Source of the DNA: an uncultured Marinobacterium sp.
Lineage (GTDB): Bacteria > Pseudomonadota > Gammaproteobacteria > Pseudomonadales > Balneatricaceae
DNA length: 64,000 bases
Direction of reading: 5' to 3'
Assembly (NCBI GenBank): GCA_947501565.1
Contig: CANMWJ010000003.1
Coordinates: forward strand, 124,001 to 188,000
Shown here: in pieces, positions 45,830 through 55,237 of the stretch
How positions within the stretch are numbered: position 1 is the stretch's first letter
Layout: every line of letters begins with the position of its first letter
Notes under the pieces: model-generated
Told to the model about the DNA's origin: nothing
Seen by the model: the letters and a program-made list of their open reading frames with translations, nothing else
Databases searched by the model: none
Made by a program: the position numbers and the translations under genes

Positions 45830-46048
45830 TGTTATGCAAGTAAAACGACAATATTTGGCATTAGGACGTGCAGCCATCTATCCGGATTCTTTAGGCTCTC
45901 GCCATGATCCCTGATGAACTCCGCTGATTTGGTGCTAATCATTTATAACGTTCTCGCAGAACGATGTTAGACACAGCTTTTCCAAATCACGGTATGACCT
46001 GTTTGCCATCATTTCGTCTTACCTACGACACCTCCGGAACAATCCTTT
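45830..46048 (-). ncRNA. Candidate guide (bridge/seek) RNA region of the IS
   Basis: The non-coding end after the transposase stop, where IS1111-group elements are reported to encode the RNA that guides integration. A clear hairpin, AACGTTCT-CGC-AGAACG (45948 region), is visible. The outermost part contains CATAACAAGGGGCGTCC, resembling an attC start. Boundaries and activity are not determinable here. Confidence 0.35.
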
Positions 46049-47083
46049 TTATATTGCTGTCGGCTCTACGTACCGACTCACTTTATTCAGTAATGCCCAG
46101 GCTATTCGGGCTAGCTTGTTGGCGAGCGCAACGATTACAACGTTGAAGTTAGCTCTTGCCAGCAGGTTGGAAAGCCATCGAGTCAGCACCCTTCTCTTTG
46201 GGTTAAGGTGCCGTAACACCGCTCTCGCGCCGTGGATTAACATTTTTCGTAGGTATGCATCACCACGCTTACTGATTCCACGTAAAACAGACTTACCACC
46301 GCTCGAATGCTGTTTCGGAACCAACCCCAGCCAAGCGGATAGCTGCCGTCACGATTTAAAAGCGTGTCCATTCCCAACTGAAGCGACCAGTGCCGAAGCT
46401 GAGAGTCTCCCGATACCGGGCACCTCTAACAAACGTCGACATGCATCGTTACGCGCTATATCACGATCAATCTCTGCATCAAGATCAGCAATACAACGCT
46501 CGAGCTCCGTCAACCTGATTCTCATACGCTGTATGTGTCGGCGCATGAGCGGGGGCAACTCCGATTCTCGCTCTCCATAGGACTCTCGGAACCACCTTTT
46601 CAGCCTTCCCGGCCCAGCGGGAACCGCTATGCCAAATTCGCCCAATGTTGCCCACAATCGGTTAATCAAAGCAGTGCGATCTTTTACCAGGCCATCTCGC
46701 TCGCGATGTATGAGTAACAGCGTTTGCTGGTCTTCTGTTTTTACTTCAACAAACCGCATACTTGGTCGCGTTACGGCTTCGCAAATCGCCTCTGCATCAG
46801 CTGCATCAGCTGCATCATTTTTGTTCGTCTTAACGTAGGGTTTCACATACTGAGGCGGCATCAACTTAACATCATGCCCCAGATCAGAAATAACCCGCCC
46901 CCAGTAATGGGAGCTACCGCAAGCCTCCATTCCGACCAAGCAAGGAGGCAAGTTAGCAAAAAACTTAGCGACCGAAGCTCTACGCAACGATTTGTTAAAA
47001 ACACGTCGACCCGTAGCATCGGAACCATGAACTTGAAAAACGTTCTTTGCTAAATCAATGCCTATAACCGCTACCGTTTCCAT
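46049..47083 (-). pseudogene. IS110/IS1111 transposase interrupted by an in-frame stop
   Basis: The reading frame METVAVIGIDLAKNVFQVHG (RuvC-like DEDD domain, first Asp) runs through NDAADAEAICEAV to VPGIGRLSASALVASVGNGH, stops at TGA 46349-46351, and continues in the same frame as RQLSAWLGLVPKQHSSGGKS to the serine-bearing transposase C-terminal domain. Related proteins have a glycine at the stop position (KxGRxLxAWLGL), so a single GGA-to-TGA change explains it. Start ATG 47083. The copy is probably inactive unless the stop is read through. Confidence 0.85.
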
Positions 47084-47137
47084 GATTAAGACCCTCTTAT
47101 TAACCGCATCAACTAGCAGTTTAGGAGGGGCGTCCAT

Positions 47138-47550
47138 TTCATTATTTTAATTCTACGTCGGCTTATATTTCTGAAATACCCTTCTATCTGTAAGTGACAC
47201 CAACACATTAAAGAAAAAGGATTTTATAGATCGTATGCCTTATTCTTTTCCGCTGAAAACGAGCATGCGCATATTGATGACTTGCTGTGCACGTTATCAC
47301 ACAACCCGTTACCCCTAAGTGGCTAATATGTAACGGGTTTAATGAAAAGGCAAGTGTAAAAACGAGTCCGTCACAACGGTAAAACGAGCCGATTACTTAC
47401 AGCCCTACCAATATACTGGATAAAAACCCAATTTCTGTATATTCATTCCTGAATAAACCATCCTAAGAGCACAATTAATAGCAGTCCAAACTTTGAAAAT
47501 CGTTCAACTATTTCTGATTATAGAAACAACACGTAATATCAATCACATAC
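47138..47550. other. Gene-free stretch right of the insertion sequence
   Basis: AT-rich, no convincing gene. One clear hairpin, AACCCGTTAC / GTAACGGGTT (47303-47339, 10-bp stem, short T-run), could be an old terminator. No attC half matching 45807 was found next to the IS. Confidence 0.5.
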
Positions 47551-47578
47551 AAAAAAGCCCAACCAACTGGCCGGGCTC
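47551..47578 (-). terminator. Rho-independent terminator of the hydroxylase/DUF2783 operon
   Basis: On the minus strand GAGCCCGGCC ... GGTTGGGC followed by six T, 36 bp after the DUF2783 stop. Confidence 0.8.
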
Positions 47579-47613
47579 TTTATCCCTATTTAAAACCCAG
47601 ATTCTGGGCTCAA

Positions 47614-47802
47614 TTACAGATTCAATAACGCCTCGTCAATCGCCGCATCCACAGCTTCTCGATCACCCAACTGATTCGCCAGCAGCAGCGCCAGTTTGGT
47701 CAGGAACAGGGCTTCTTTCTGTTCTCCGGCAGCAGTGATCGCTTCAGCCAGGCGGTCGTAGATCGCTTCCAGGTCGGTCACGCTCAATTCTGTATTGCTC
47801 AT
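47614..47802 (-). CDS. DUF2783 small protein
   Basis: 62 residues from ATG 47802: MSNTELSVTDLEAIYDRLAE, then KEALFLTKLALLLANQLGD and an acidic end. This matches DUF2783, a short helical protein usually encoded beside FAD-dependent aromatic hydroxylases, as here (11 bp after the hydroxylase stop, same strand). An accessory role to that enzyme is likely but unproven. Confidence 0.82.
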   Translation of the reverse strand: MSNTELSVTDLEAIYDRLAEAITAAGEQKEALFLTKLALLLANQLGDREAVDAAIDEALLNL

Positions 47803-47813
47803 TATCTCTCTCC

Positions 47814-49508
47814 TCAGTCGCGGATGATCATCTGGTTGATCGCTTTCAGCAGGTCGCCGGTATCCAGCTGTTTCCAGCGGGCAGCCACGTGCTGGTCGGG
47901 GCGGACAAGGTAGGCGCTGCCGTCGGATGCGCCGTAGCGTTCGCACATATGGCCGTAAGGATCACGCAGGATCTTCACATCGCGGTTGGTCACGTTCAGC
48001 TTCTCGCTGATACGGATGATCTCAAACGGGATACCCTGCTCGGTGACCGCATCCTGCAGCAGTTTCAGTGACGCCGGCAGCTCCGGTTCTTCGCTGAAGT
48101 AGAGCAGGTAGATCGATGCGCCCAGATGATCGAACAGGTAGTCGTTTTCAGAGAAACGAATATTCTGCAGCGGCGCACCATTTACAGGCCCTGTGCTAAA
48201 GCGGTGGTTATCGTCGATTCGGCAGTTGAGACGGCTGTCCAGATAGTCGTGGGCGCGAGAGGTGCGCCAGTGGAACAGCGGACGGACGTAGGTCTGTGTG
48301 AGCGACAGCGACAAAGTAGCGTCACGCAGCAGGCGGTAACCACAGTCTGGCGGGGTCATAAAGCGGGTGCTTTTGCTGGCCTCGTCGATAATCTCCCAGG
48401 CAGCGCCCACACGCTCCTCAGAGTAGCTATTAAGCAGCGCGTTGTTGGACCATCCTTTTATGACAAAGGCCAGTTTCCACGCCATGTTGTGGCAGTCCTG
48501 CCAACCGGTGTTGGCGCCACGTACGCCAAAGATCGGCAGCATATGCGCAGCATCGCCAGTGAACAGGACACGATCATAGACATACTGCGGCAGGGTCATC
48601 GCGCGAGCTGAGTATACGGAGCACCAGTCGATCTCCCACTCGGCATCCACACCGATCATATCCAGCTGTGCCTGGATACGCTGGTTGAGTGATTCCGGCG
48701 CCAGCGCTTCCTCGGCGGTTTCACCTGTAGGCAGCTGATAGTCCAGACGCCAGATACCCTCTGGTTCACGGTGCATCAGGATGGTGTTGCCCGGGTTCCA
48801 GTCAGGATCAAAGTACGCACGGCGTTCGGTGGGCAGGTCGATATCGATTTTGATATCGGCGATTACAAAGTTGCCGGTGTAGGAGTCGCCCTCCATACGC
48901 GGCCCCAGCAGGTTACGCACGGTAGATTTGGCACCGTCAGCAGCCACAAGCCAGTCACTCTGCAGCGTGTATTCACCCTCCGGGGTATCCAGGCTCAGGG
49001 TGACGCCGTCAGTGTGGTTCTCAACCGCCAGCACCTTGGTGCCCCAACGCAGATCGATCAGGGATTCCTCCATCACCCGATCCACCAGATACTCCTCCAG
49101 ATACTGCTGCTGCAGGTTCTGCATCGGCTGGTAGCGGTCATCCTCGTCGTAAGGCGCTTCCATGCGGAACACACACTCGCCCTTGTAGAAGGAGTTGCCG
49201 TAGCGCCAGGTCAGCGCTTTCTCCAGCATGCGATCAGCCACGCCCACCTGCTGCAGGATCTCCATGGAGCGGCGGGTAAACACAATGGCGCGGCTGCCGT
49301 GGGAGACCTGCACATCCGCTTCGATGATCACCGATGGGATACCGTAGCGGGCCAGATCCAGTGCGGTTACCAGGCCGACCGGACCGGCACCGACGATCAC
49401 CACCTTGTGCTGGGGCGTTTCACCGTTCAGCTCCGGCGGGCGTCGGAAGGGATAGACCTGATAGTCGTAATAGAGCGATTTGCGCGGTGCGCTGTCGGGG
49501 TGATGCAT
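47814..49508 (-). CDS. FAD-dependent aromatic hydroxylase (PheA/MhpA-type)
   Basis: 564 residues, class A flavoprotein monooxygenase. Rossmann FAD motif VVIVGAGPVGLVTALDLAR, NAD(P)H/FAD motif WLVAADGAKSTVRN and the second FAD motif RVLFTGDAAHMLPIFGVRGA; a C-terminal thioredoxin-like region follows. Such enzymes add one hydroxyl to a phenolic ring, feeding ring-cleavage pathways. Substrate not determinable; the family includes 3-(3-hydroxyphenyl)propionate and resorcinol hydroxylases. Forms an operon with DUF2783 and is divergent from a LuxR-type regulator. Confidence 0.85.
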   Translation of the reverse strand: MHHPDSAPRKSLYYDYQVYPFRRPPELNGETPQHKVVIVGAGPVGLVTALDLARYGIPSVIIEADVQVSHGSRAIVFTRRSMEILQQVGVADRMLEKALTWRYGNSFYKGECVFRMEAPYDEDDRYQPMQNLQQQYLEEYLVDRVMEESLIDLRWGTKVLAVENHTDGVTLSLDTPEGEYTLQSDWLVAADGAKSTVRNLLGPRMEGDSYTGNFVIADIKIDIDLPTERRAYFDPDWNPGNTILMHREPEGIWRLDYQLPTGETAEEALAPESLNQRIQAQLDMIGVDAEWEIDWCSVYSARAMTLPQYVYDRVLFTGDAAHMLPIFGVRGANTGWQDCHNMAWKLAFVIKGWSNNALLNSYSEERVGAAWEIIDEASKSTRFMTPPDCGYRLLRDATLSLSLTQTYVRPLFHWRTSRAHDYLDSRLNCRIDDNHRFSTGPVNGAPLQNIRFSENDYLFDHLGASIYLLYFSEEPELPASLKLLQDAVTEQGIPFEIIRISEKLNVTNRDVKILRDPYGHMCERYGASDGSAYLVRPDQHVAARWKQLDTGDLLKAINQMIIRD

Positions 49509-49656
49509 AGGAGGCTCTCCTCTCTGGGGTTGGCCGTTGTTATTGTTTTTTCAGATTACGGCGACCGGAGAGGCAAACCGTCCCCTAAAAAAGGGGACAA
49601 AATTTCTGCTACGCTGGAGGATACTGTCCGTGTCCGGCATCTTGAGGAGTCACTGG

Positions 49657-50418
49657 GTGGATACCAACACAACGTTTTTTGATCAGTTCAGCCTGCCGAT
49701 GGCGGCTTGTATCGAAGCGATCGGTTACGAACGTTTCTACCCCCGTTTTTTCAGCCTGATGGGCAAAATCGCGAAGATTGAGCAGTACATGGTGTTCGAG
49801 CTCTCCAGCGAGCGGGAGATGCTGCGCTGCCGTCTGGCGCATAACGTGGAACGCCCCGATCTCGGCCTGCAGATGGCGTCGCTCTACATGGAGGGCAGTT
49901 ACCAGAACGACCCGCTGCTGCAACGCTTGGGTGATGAGGTGATGCAGAAACCCGCCAAGCCAGTATGCGAACTGCTGCTGCATAAGACGCTGCCACCGGT
50001 CTATCGCCGCCGCTTCTTTAACGTGCCGGACCTGAGCGGAAAGTTCGCCATCGCCGCCAACGATGAAGAGAGCAACCGGCTGTTCTATATCAACTTCTAC
50101 CGCTCCGGCAGCCGCTCCCCTTTCTCAGCGGAAGAGGTACAGCGACTCGAACAAAGCAGCGCCCTGATCAGTGCCCTGCTCTTACGCCATTTCCGGGAGG
50201 AGCGACAGGGTCGTGGCGTCCAGAAACACCTGCTGGCCGCAGGACTGTCGGAGCGTGAAGCACAGATCTGCGAGCTGGTGATCGCCGGGCATACGGCGAA
50301 AACCATCGCCCGTAAGCTGGAGATCGGCGAGTCCAGCGTGATCACCTATCGAAAACGGGCCTACCAAAAACTAGGGGTGCACCGTAAAGCAGACCTGCTG
50401 GAGCTGTTACAACGCTAA
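49657..50418 (+). CDS. LuxR-type HTH regulator
   Basis: 253 residues from a GTG at 49657, which has TTGAGGAG 8 bp upstream; the longer frame from 49537 is leader. The C-terminal 60 residues form a GerE/LuxR helix-turn-helix (GLSEREAQICELVIAGHTAK and IARKLEIGESSVITYRKRAY). The N-terminal 180 residues are a sensor domain I do not recognise; no receiver aspartate is apparent. Divergent from the hydroxylase operon and the obvious candidate to regulate it. Confidence 0.83.
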   Translation: MDTNTTFFDQFSLPMAACIEAIGYERFYPRFFSLMGKIAKIEQYMVFELSSEREMLRCRLAHNVERPDLGLQMASLYMEGSYQNDPLLQRLGDEVMQKPAKPVCELLLHKTLPPVYRRRFFNVPDLSGKFAIAANDEESNRLFYINFYRSGSRSPFSAEEVQRLEQSSALISALLLRHFREERQGRGVQKHLLAAGLSEREAQICELVIAGHTAKTIARKLEIGESSVITYRKRAYQKLGVHRKADLLELLQR

Positions 50419-50873
50419 TAAAACTCTATTTTTTGTAGGGAATTAGTGCATTTTTCAACCATTTTTGGCATAGTCACCGCTGCTTAATTTCTGAACGCTA
50501 CAGGTTGATAAACCCTCTAACGGGTATCAACGAGAGTAGCTACCCGCTGTAGTACTGAACGCTCACCGAAATGCCTGATCTCTTCGGTGTCCTGTTTAGC
50601 TAATCACAACTCTTGCAACCACCTGACCGCCGCCGCGACGCAGAGCGTTTTCTGCATATTCCGCCCGGTTAGATCGGTGTTTTGTAGTTGTTTGCAGGTT
50701 TCACAGTCAGTGCCTACGACATCGCTCTGGACAAGCGGCAGGGGCAGCGATTAAGTCATTGATAATAAAAGACTGTCAGATAACTGTCAGGTGGCTGTCG
50801 TCACACTGTTACAGATCAGATGGCACAATAATCCACACGTAAAACGTGACTACAAAAACAAGAAAGGATGCCT
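50419..50873 (+). other. Intergenic region with hairpins, no gene
   Basis: Contains GTTGATAAACCC-TCTAAC-GGGTATCAAC (from about 50503) and CACCGAA ... TTCGGTG (from about 50566), and a -24/-12-spaced GG-N10-GC motif (TTGGCATAGTCACCGC near 50464) that only half matches the sigma54 consensus. Could hold a small RNA; no terminator T-run is evident. Confidence 0.35.
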
Positions 50874-51341
50874 ATGTTAGTTCGAAAGTTACGCCTGCAA
50901 AGGGGTTGGTCGCAGGAACAACTCTCCGCTATGAGCGGCCTCAGCGTACGCACAATTCAGCGTATCGAACGGGGCCAGAACGCCGGGTTGGAATCACTGA
51001 AATCTCTTGCCGCCGTGTTCGAGATCCCCGTTTCCGATCTGCAGGCCTCTACCCGCAGCACCGAAGATGAAAGCCGCCTTGCCGAAGAGCAGGAGGTGAT
51101 AACCCAGGTGCGTGATCAGAAAGGTTTCTACAACCACCTGATCTCTTACGCCTGCGTTATGTTTGGTTTGCTGATCATCAACCTGATCACTTCACCACAA
51201 AACTTGTGGGTTGTCTGGCCGATGCTCGGTTGGGGGATCGGGGTAGCCGTACATGGTCTCAACGTGTTTGAGAGTCTGTCGCTGTTAGGCGCCGACTGGG
51301 AACGTAAACAGATCGAGAAACGACTGGGCCGCAAGCTTTAA
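50874..51341 (+). CDS. XRE-family HTH protein with 2TM domain
   Basis: 155 residues from ATG 50874 (six bases after AAGG; the ATG at 50868 touches that ribosome site). N-terminal HTH_3 (about 1-60; WSQEQLSAMSGLSVRTIQRI) and a C-terminal 2TM domain (about 85-150; two hydrophobic helices and SLLGADWERKQIEKRLGRK). A membrane-tethered DNA-binding protein; targets unknown. The stop is followed by a 10-bp stem (GGCCGCAAGC / GCTTACGGCC) without a T-run. Confidence 0.83.
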   Translation: MLVRKLRLQRGWSQEQLSAMSGLSVRTIQRIERGQNAGLESLKSLAAVFEIPVSDLQASTRSTEDESRLAEEQEVITQVRDQKGFYNHLISYACVMFGLLIINLITSPQNLWVVWPMLGWGIGVAVHGLNVFESLSLLGADWERKQIEKRLGRKL

Positions 51342-51371
51342 CGCTTACGGCCCCTTCGCTCCCTGTTCCAC

Positions 51372-53168
51372 TCAATTCACACTCATCAGATGGTCCGGTT
51401 CAAAGGCGATACAGAAGTTGCCCCAGTGACGCCCGGAAACGTACAGCGGCACTGAGACCGAGTTCAGAATCTCCCCGGTGTCGCGGATAAAGGTCTGCAA
51501 CAGGAACGGTGCGTCGTGCGAGGCGCGCCGCTTCTCCGCACGGTTGGCGTTGTAGAAACGGCGATTGCGGCTCATGGCGTTATCGACGTTAAAGTCGCCG
51601 GTCAGTGGTTTGGAGATCTTGCTGTTATGCGCGGGAATATACCCGTTCAGGTCAAACGCGGACGCGATCAGGAACTCCGGACGGTCGCTGATAAAACGGT
51701 CAAACATCGGTTGTAGACGACGCTCATACGCCTCAACGTAGCTGGTGTCGTATTTCTCCGGCAGCTGACCTTCATTGGTACGCACGTAGTTCACATCGAA
51801 CAGGTTCTGGCCGTTCTGACTCAGCTCTTCCAGCGTAGCTTGCACCTCTTTTCCCCAGCCCTGTGCGGTCTGGATGATCTCCTCAAAACCGCCGTAACCG
51901 ATGGTGAAACGGGAGAGCAGCTCCTGCATCTCTTCTGTCGCACCCTCCAGCTCCTGCGAGTGACCGTTGGAAACCTCCATCTCCGATTTGATGCTTTCGG
52001 AAAGCCGCGTGATCTCAGAGACGTGATCGTGGGAGTTGCGGTTGGTGTAGGAGAGCTCCTCAATCGCTGCGCTGATCTCACCCAGCTGACCGTTCAGCGC
52101 TTCGAAATCCCCCAGCATGCCATCGAACTTCTCGTGGGTCTGATTGATAAAGCTATCGGTGTCCTGCACGTAATCCATGATGGAGGACGCACTGCTACGG
52201 GTGTTCTCCACCAGCGCCACCATCGCGTTGATGTTGCTGTCGATCTCCTGGGTAGCGGTGTTCACCTTCTGGGAAAGCGAGCGCACCTCGTCGGCCACCA
52301 CCGCAAACCCGCGCCCCGCTTCACCGGCCCGCGCAGCCTCAATGGAGGCGTTCAGAGCCAGCAGGTTGGTCTGGTCGGAGAAGTCCTGCACCAGCGACAG
52401 CACCTGAATGATATTTTCCGAGTTTGACGCCAGCTGTTTTACTACGCTCTGGAAATCACTGACCTGGGTTTCAATCGCATTCACCTGCTGCTTAACCCGC
52501 AACATTTCAGCGCTGGAGTTACGTACCTCAGTCAGGTTGTGTTCGTTCCGCTGAGCGATATTCTGCGTATGTGCTGCGATCTCCTCGATCGCCTGAGTCG
52601 CTTCCTGGCTGGCCTGGAAGACCTGTTGCGCGGTGGTTTCCTGCGCTTCAGCAGACTGGGTCGCCGCCTGCACCACCTTCTGCAGTTGGTTGGCGCTGAG
52701 CGATACGCGCACGCTGCGCTGGCGTGTGTCGGCGATCATCTGCTTGAGACTGCTGGAGAATCCGTTATAACTCTCCGCCATCCTCGCGATCTCGTCGAAG
52801 GTATCATCCGGCAAGGTGGCGGAAATATCGCCATCCTTATCCTTCACCGCACTTAACACCTCGGTCATGTTTCGGATTGGCGTAAGGAACAGGTGGCGCA
52901 TAAAGAAGATGCTGAACAACGCCGCCAGTAGCGTAAATCCAACGATCAGGCCGCCCGCCTCTATCAGTCCATCTGCCGCATCAACCACCTGACGACTGAC
53001 GGCATGCCCACTGCCCAGTTCGTATTGTAGTTCCAGCAAACGTTGATAAAGCCCGTAACCGATGGCGATCAGGATGAGATTGGGAAGCAGCAGAAAAGCG
53101 ACGTTGCCGATGATTTTCTTCGTCAACGAGTTGAAGAACGTTCTTTCGATGGTGCGGTAAAGACTCAT
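51372..53168 (-). CDS. Methyl-accepting chemotaxis protein with C-terminal cytoplasmic sensor
   Basis: 598 residues. Two membrane helices (about 18-40 and 75-97) enclose a loop of only about 30 residues, then HAMP, then the signalling hairpin [20 protein letters not shown] and [16 protein letters not shown] (about 270-305). After it comes a 190-residue C-terminal domain, with [40 protein letters not shown] and [11 protein letters not shown], that presumably senses ligand inside the cell. Paralogue of 57801-59597. No che genes nearby. Confidence 0.88.
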   Translation of the reverse strand: MSLYRTIERTFFNSLTKKIIGNVAFLLLPNLILIAIGYGLYQRLLELQYELGSGHAVSRQVVDAADGLIEAGGLIVGFTLLAALFSIFFMRHLFLTPIRNMTEVLSAVKDKDGDISATLPDDTFDEIARMAESYNGFSSSLKQMIADTRQRSVRVSLSANQLQKVVQAATQSAEAQETTAQQVFQASQEATQAIEEIAAHTQNIAQRNEHNLTEVRNSSAEMLRVKQQVNAIETQVSDFQSVVKQLASNSENIIQVLSLVQDFSDQTNLLALNASIEAARAGEAGRGFAVVADEVRSLSQKVNTATQEIDSNINAMVALVENTRSSASSIMDYVQDTDSFINQTHEKFDGMLGDFEALNGQLGEISAAIEELSYTNRNSHDHVSEITRLSESIKSEMEVSNGHSQELEGATEEMQELLSRFTIGYGGFEEIIQTAQGWGKEVQATLEELSQNGQNLFDVNYVRTNEGQLPEKYDTSYVEAYERRLQPMFDRFISDRPEFLIASAFDLNGYIPAHNSKISKPLTGDFNVDNAMSRNRRFYNANRAEKRRASHDAPFLLQTFIRDTGEILNSVSVPLYVSGRHWGNFCIAFEPDHLMSVN

Positions 53169-53398
53169 GGGTGGCCCCGTTTTTTATTATTGGCAGTTGC
53201 AAGCCCTCTTTAGTCGCAATCAAACATCGCAGAAACAGGTTGAATATTCAACTAATAACCGCGGTATTTACAACTGGTCGCAGTCAGCCACATCCAGTTA
53301 CAAACACCGCTTAGGGGAAGGGAAACTTTTCAGGGCAGATTCCGGCAACGGGTTATAACCGGAGATCTAATTTGTAAAAATTAACGAACAATAACCAC

Positions 53399-54190
53399 TT
53401 ATTGTTTAACTAACTGCAGGCCTGCATCCAGTCGGGTGATCCAGCCTCGATCCAGCCAACTGAACAGCGTGTTGACCATATGGCTGGATGGATCTGAGTG
53501 ACTGATCTCCAGCAGTAGCTCCGCCACCTGCTCCAGGTTATGCCCATCGGCAAAGGAGCGGTACATGGTCAGTTCAAAGCTGTCGACGCTGACAAACTCC
53601 GTCAGCCGTTCACGATTGCGCCACAGCAGCCAGGTCTCATCCTGCTGCACAGGCTCCGGCGGCGTGCGTTCCGCTTTGATGTGTTGCCAGATATCCACCA
53701 CATTGTAGGGCGTGCTGAACACCCGCACGCTGGGGTGAAACTCCAGCTTCAGGATCGGCCACTTTTCAGGATCGAGATCGATCAGCTGCTGTCGCTCTGC
53801 TTGCTGCGCATCGGCTGCGTCGAAAGCTGCGATCAACTCACGCTCAAAGCGCGCTAGTTCAGCCACATGCGGATAGGCTTTCAGGGTTTCATCCTCGGTG
53901 AGGAACTGTGGCAGCCGGTCGGCAAAATTTCGCAGGGAGCGGAAGGTGGAGGGATAGGCATCGATATAGTCATGCACCATCTGATTGAACAGATCATCCC
54001 CTAGGTAGGTCCCCAAGATCGGATGGTCGGTGTCGATGGTCTCCCAGAAACGCACCTGATAGGCATTGCGATAGATATTCAGCCGGGTATCCGCACTGAT
54101 CGCACCGTGGTCGCGGATATGGCCGTCGATTTCAGAGTTCCGCCCCATCATGTAGTCCAGCAACTGCTGCTGACGTTCACGCAGACTCAT
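53399..54190 (-). CDS. bufC: DUF2063 protein, BufC-like RiPP maturation partner
   Basis: 263 residues of DUF2063 (putative DNA-binding/RRE-like partner): RLNIYRNAYQVRFWETIDTD, HPILGTYLGDDLFNQMVHDY and PSTFRSLRNFADRLPQFL. In MbnB/BufB-type systems such proteins deliver the precursor peptide to the DUF692 oxidase. The start overlaps the end of bufB by 4 bp. The third gene of the bufA-bufB-bufC operon. Confidence 0.85.
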   Translation of the reverse strand: MSLRERQQQLLDYMMGRNSEIDGHIRDHGAISADTRLNIYRNAYQVRFWETIDTDHPILGTYLGDDLFNQMVHDYIDAYPSTFRSLRNFADRLPQFLTEDETLKAYPHVAELARFERELIAAFDAADAQQAERQQLIDLDPEKWPILKLEFHPSVRVFSTPYNVVDIWQHIKAERTPPEPVQQDETWLLWRNRERLTEFVSVDSFELTMYRSFADGHNLEQVAELLLEISHSDPSSHMVNTLFSWLDRGWITRLDAGLQLVKQ

Positions 54191-55044
54191 ACCGCCTCCT
54201 TGTAGCGTGGCACCAGCTGATCACCGTCCAGAGTTTCAGCGGCAATACGGCGGGCGATATCCAGCTCGGCCATCAAATCGTTGAGCGAGGGGATATTGTC
54301 GTCCCGTTCGATCATGGTGCTGACCGGGCCGAAGTGTAATAGCGCCTGACGATAGAGCTGCCAGACCGGGTCAGGTACGTCGTGATCGTGGGTATCGATC
54401 ACATAATCGCCGTAGTCGGTGTGCCCCGCCAGATGGAACTGACGTACCCGCGCAGGGTTGGTGCCTTTGATATATTCCACCGGATCGAAGTCGTGATTGC
54501 GGGCACTGACGTAGATGTTGTTCACGTCAAACAGGATGTGGCAATCAGCCCGTTCGCAGACTTCGTGCAGGAACTCCCACTCGCTGATCTGGGACTCCGC
54601 ATAGCTGATGTAGCTGGAGACGTTTTCGATCAGCATCTGACGCCCCATGTAATCCTGCACCCGCTGGATTCGCTCCACTACGTGATTGATCGCCTCTTCA
54701 GTGTAGGGCATCGGCAACAGATCGTGTGCGTTGATTCCGTTCAGGCCGGTCCAGCAAAGGTGATCGGAGAACCACTCCGGTTGCAGCTCGTCATGCAGCT
54801 GCTTAAGACGTTTCAGATAGGCCATATCCAGTTCGTCGGTGGAACCGATCGACAGCGATACGCCGTGCATCACCATCGGATAATGCTCGCGAATGCTGTG
54901 CAGGTAGTGCTTGGGTTTGCCGCCATCGACCATAAAGTTCTCGGAGATTACCTCGAACCAATCGAGATCCGGCTTCTGTTCCAGTACATCGTGAAAATGG
55001 TCTATCCGTAGCCCCAGCCCGAATCCCAGAAAATGTTGCGACAT
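54187..55044 (-). CDS. bufB: DUF692 multinuclear iron oxidase, BufB-like
   Basis: 285 residues from ATG 55044 (MSQHFLGFGLGLR; the longer frame to 55146 is leader). DUF692/MNIO TIM-barrel with the metal-ligand segments DWFEVISENFMVDGG, MVMHGVSLSIGS, SDHLCWTG, LIENVSSYI, CHILFDVNNIYVSARNHDF, QFHLAGHTD and DTHDHDVPDPVW. This family oxidises cysteine residues of ribosomal peptides, to thiooxazoles in bufferins and oxazolone/thioamide in methanobactins. Coupled to bufC and 193 bp downstream of the precursor gene. Confidence 0.9.
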   Translation of the reverse strand: MSQHFLGFGLGLRIDHFHDVLEQKPDLDWFEVISENFMVDGGKPKHYLHSIREHYPMVMHGVSLSIGSTDELDMAYLKRLKQLHDELQPEWFSDHLCWTGLNGINAHDLLPMPYTEEAINHVVERIQRVQDYMGRQMLIENVSSYISYAESQISEWEFLHEVCERADCHILFDVNNIYVSARNHDFDPVEYIKGTNPARVRQFHLAGHTDYGDYVIDTHDHDVPDPVWQLYRQALLHFGPVSTMIERDDNIPSLNDLMAELDIARRIAAETLDGDQLVPRYKEAV

Positions 55045-55237
55045 GGCGATAACCTTTATCTGACTACCTGTTTCAGTGACACGCTTGTTGTGTAAAAACT
55101 TAGCTGCCACCCAATGATTCTGCGTGATCTCCATACAGTCTGGCACAGAGATCCAATTTCAATAGATGCCGGTACCCGACAGGGGGTGAAGCCGCCGGAT
55201 ACCCGCATCAACCTGATAACTCAGGTCGTACGACGAA

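Larger units (their letters stand above)
45814..47140 (-). mobile_element. IS110 family, IS1111-group insertion sequence
   Basis: About 1.3 kb. Inverted repeats ATGGACGCCCCT (45818-45829) and AGGGGCGTCCAT (47126-47137) lie near the ends, no target duplication is visible, the transposase sits close to one end and a roughly 220-bp non-coding tail follows its stop. This arrangement is that of the IS1111 group. It touches an attC core, as the IS1111-attC subgroup does. Outer limits are estimated from the repeats. Confidence 0.75.

Noticed and set aside
50464-50482. Sigma54 promoter
   Set aside because: Spacing fits but the -12 side reads CCGC rather than TTGC, and the next start is 390 bp away; not called as a promoter.
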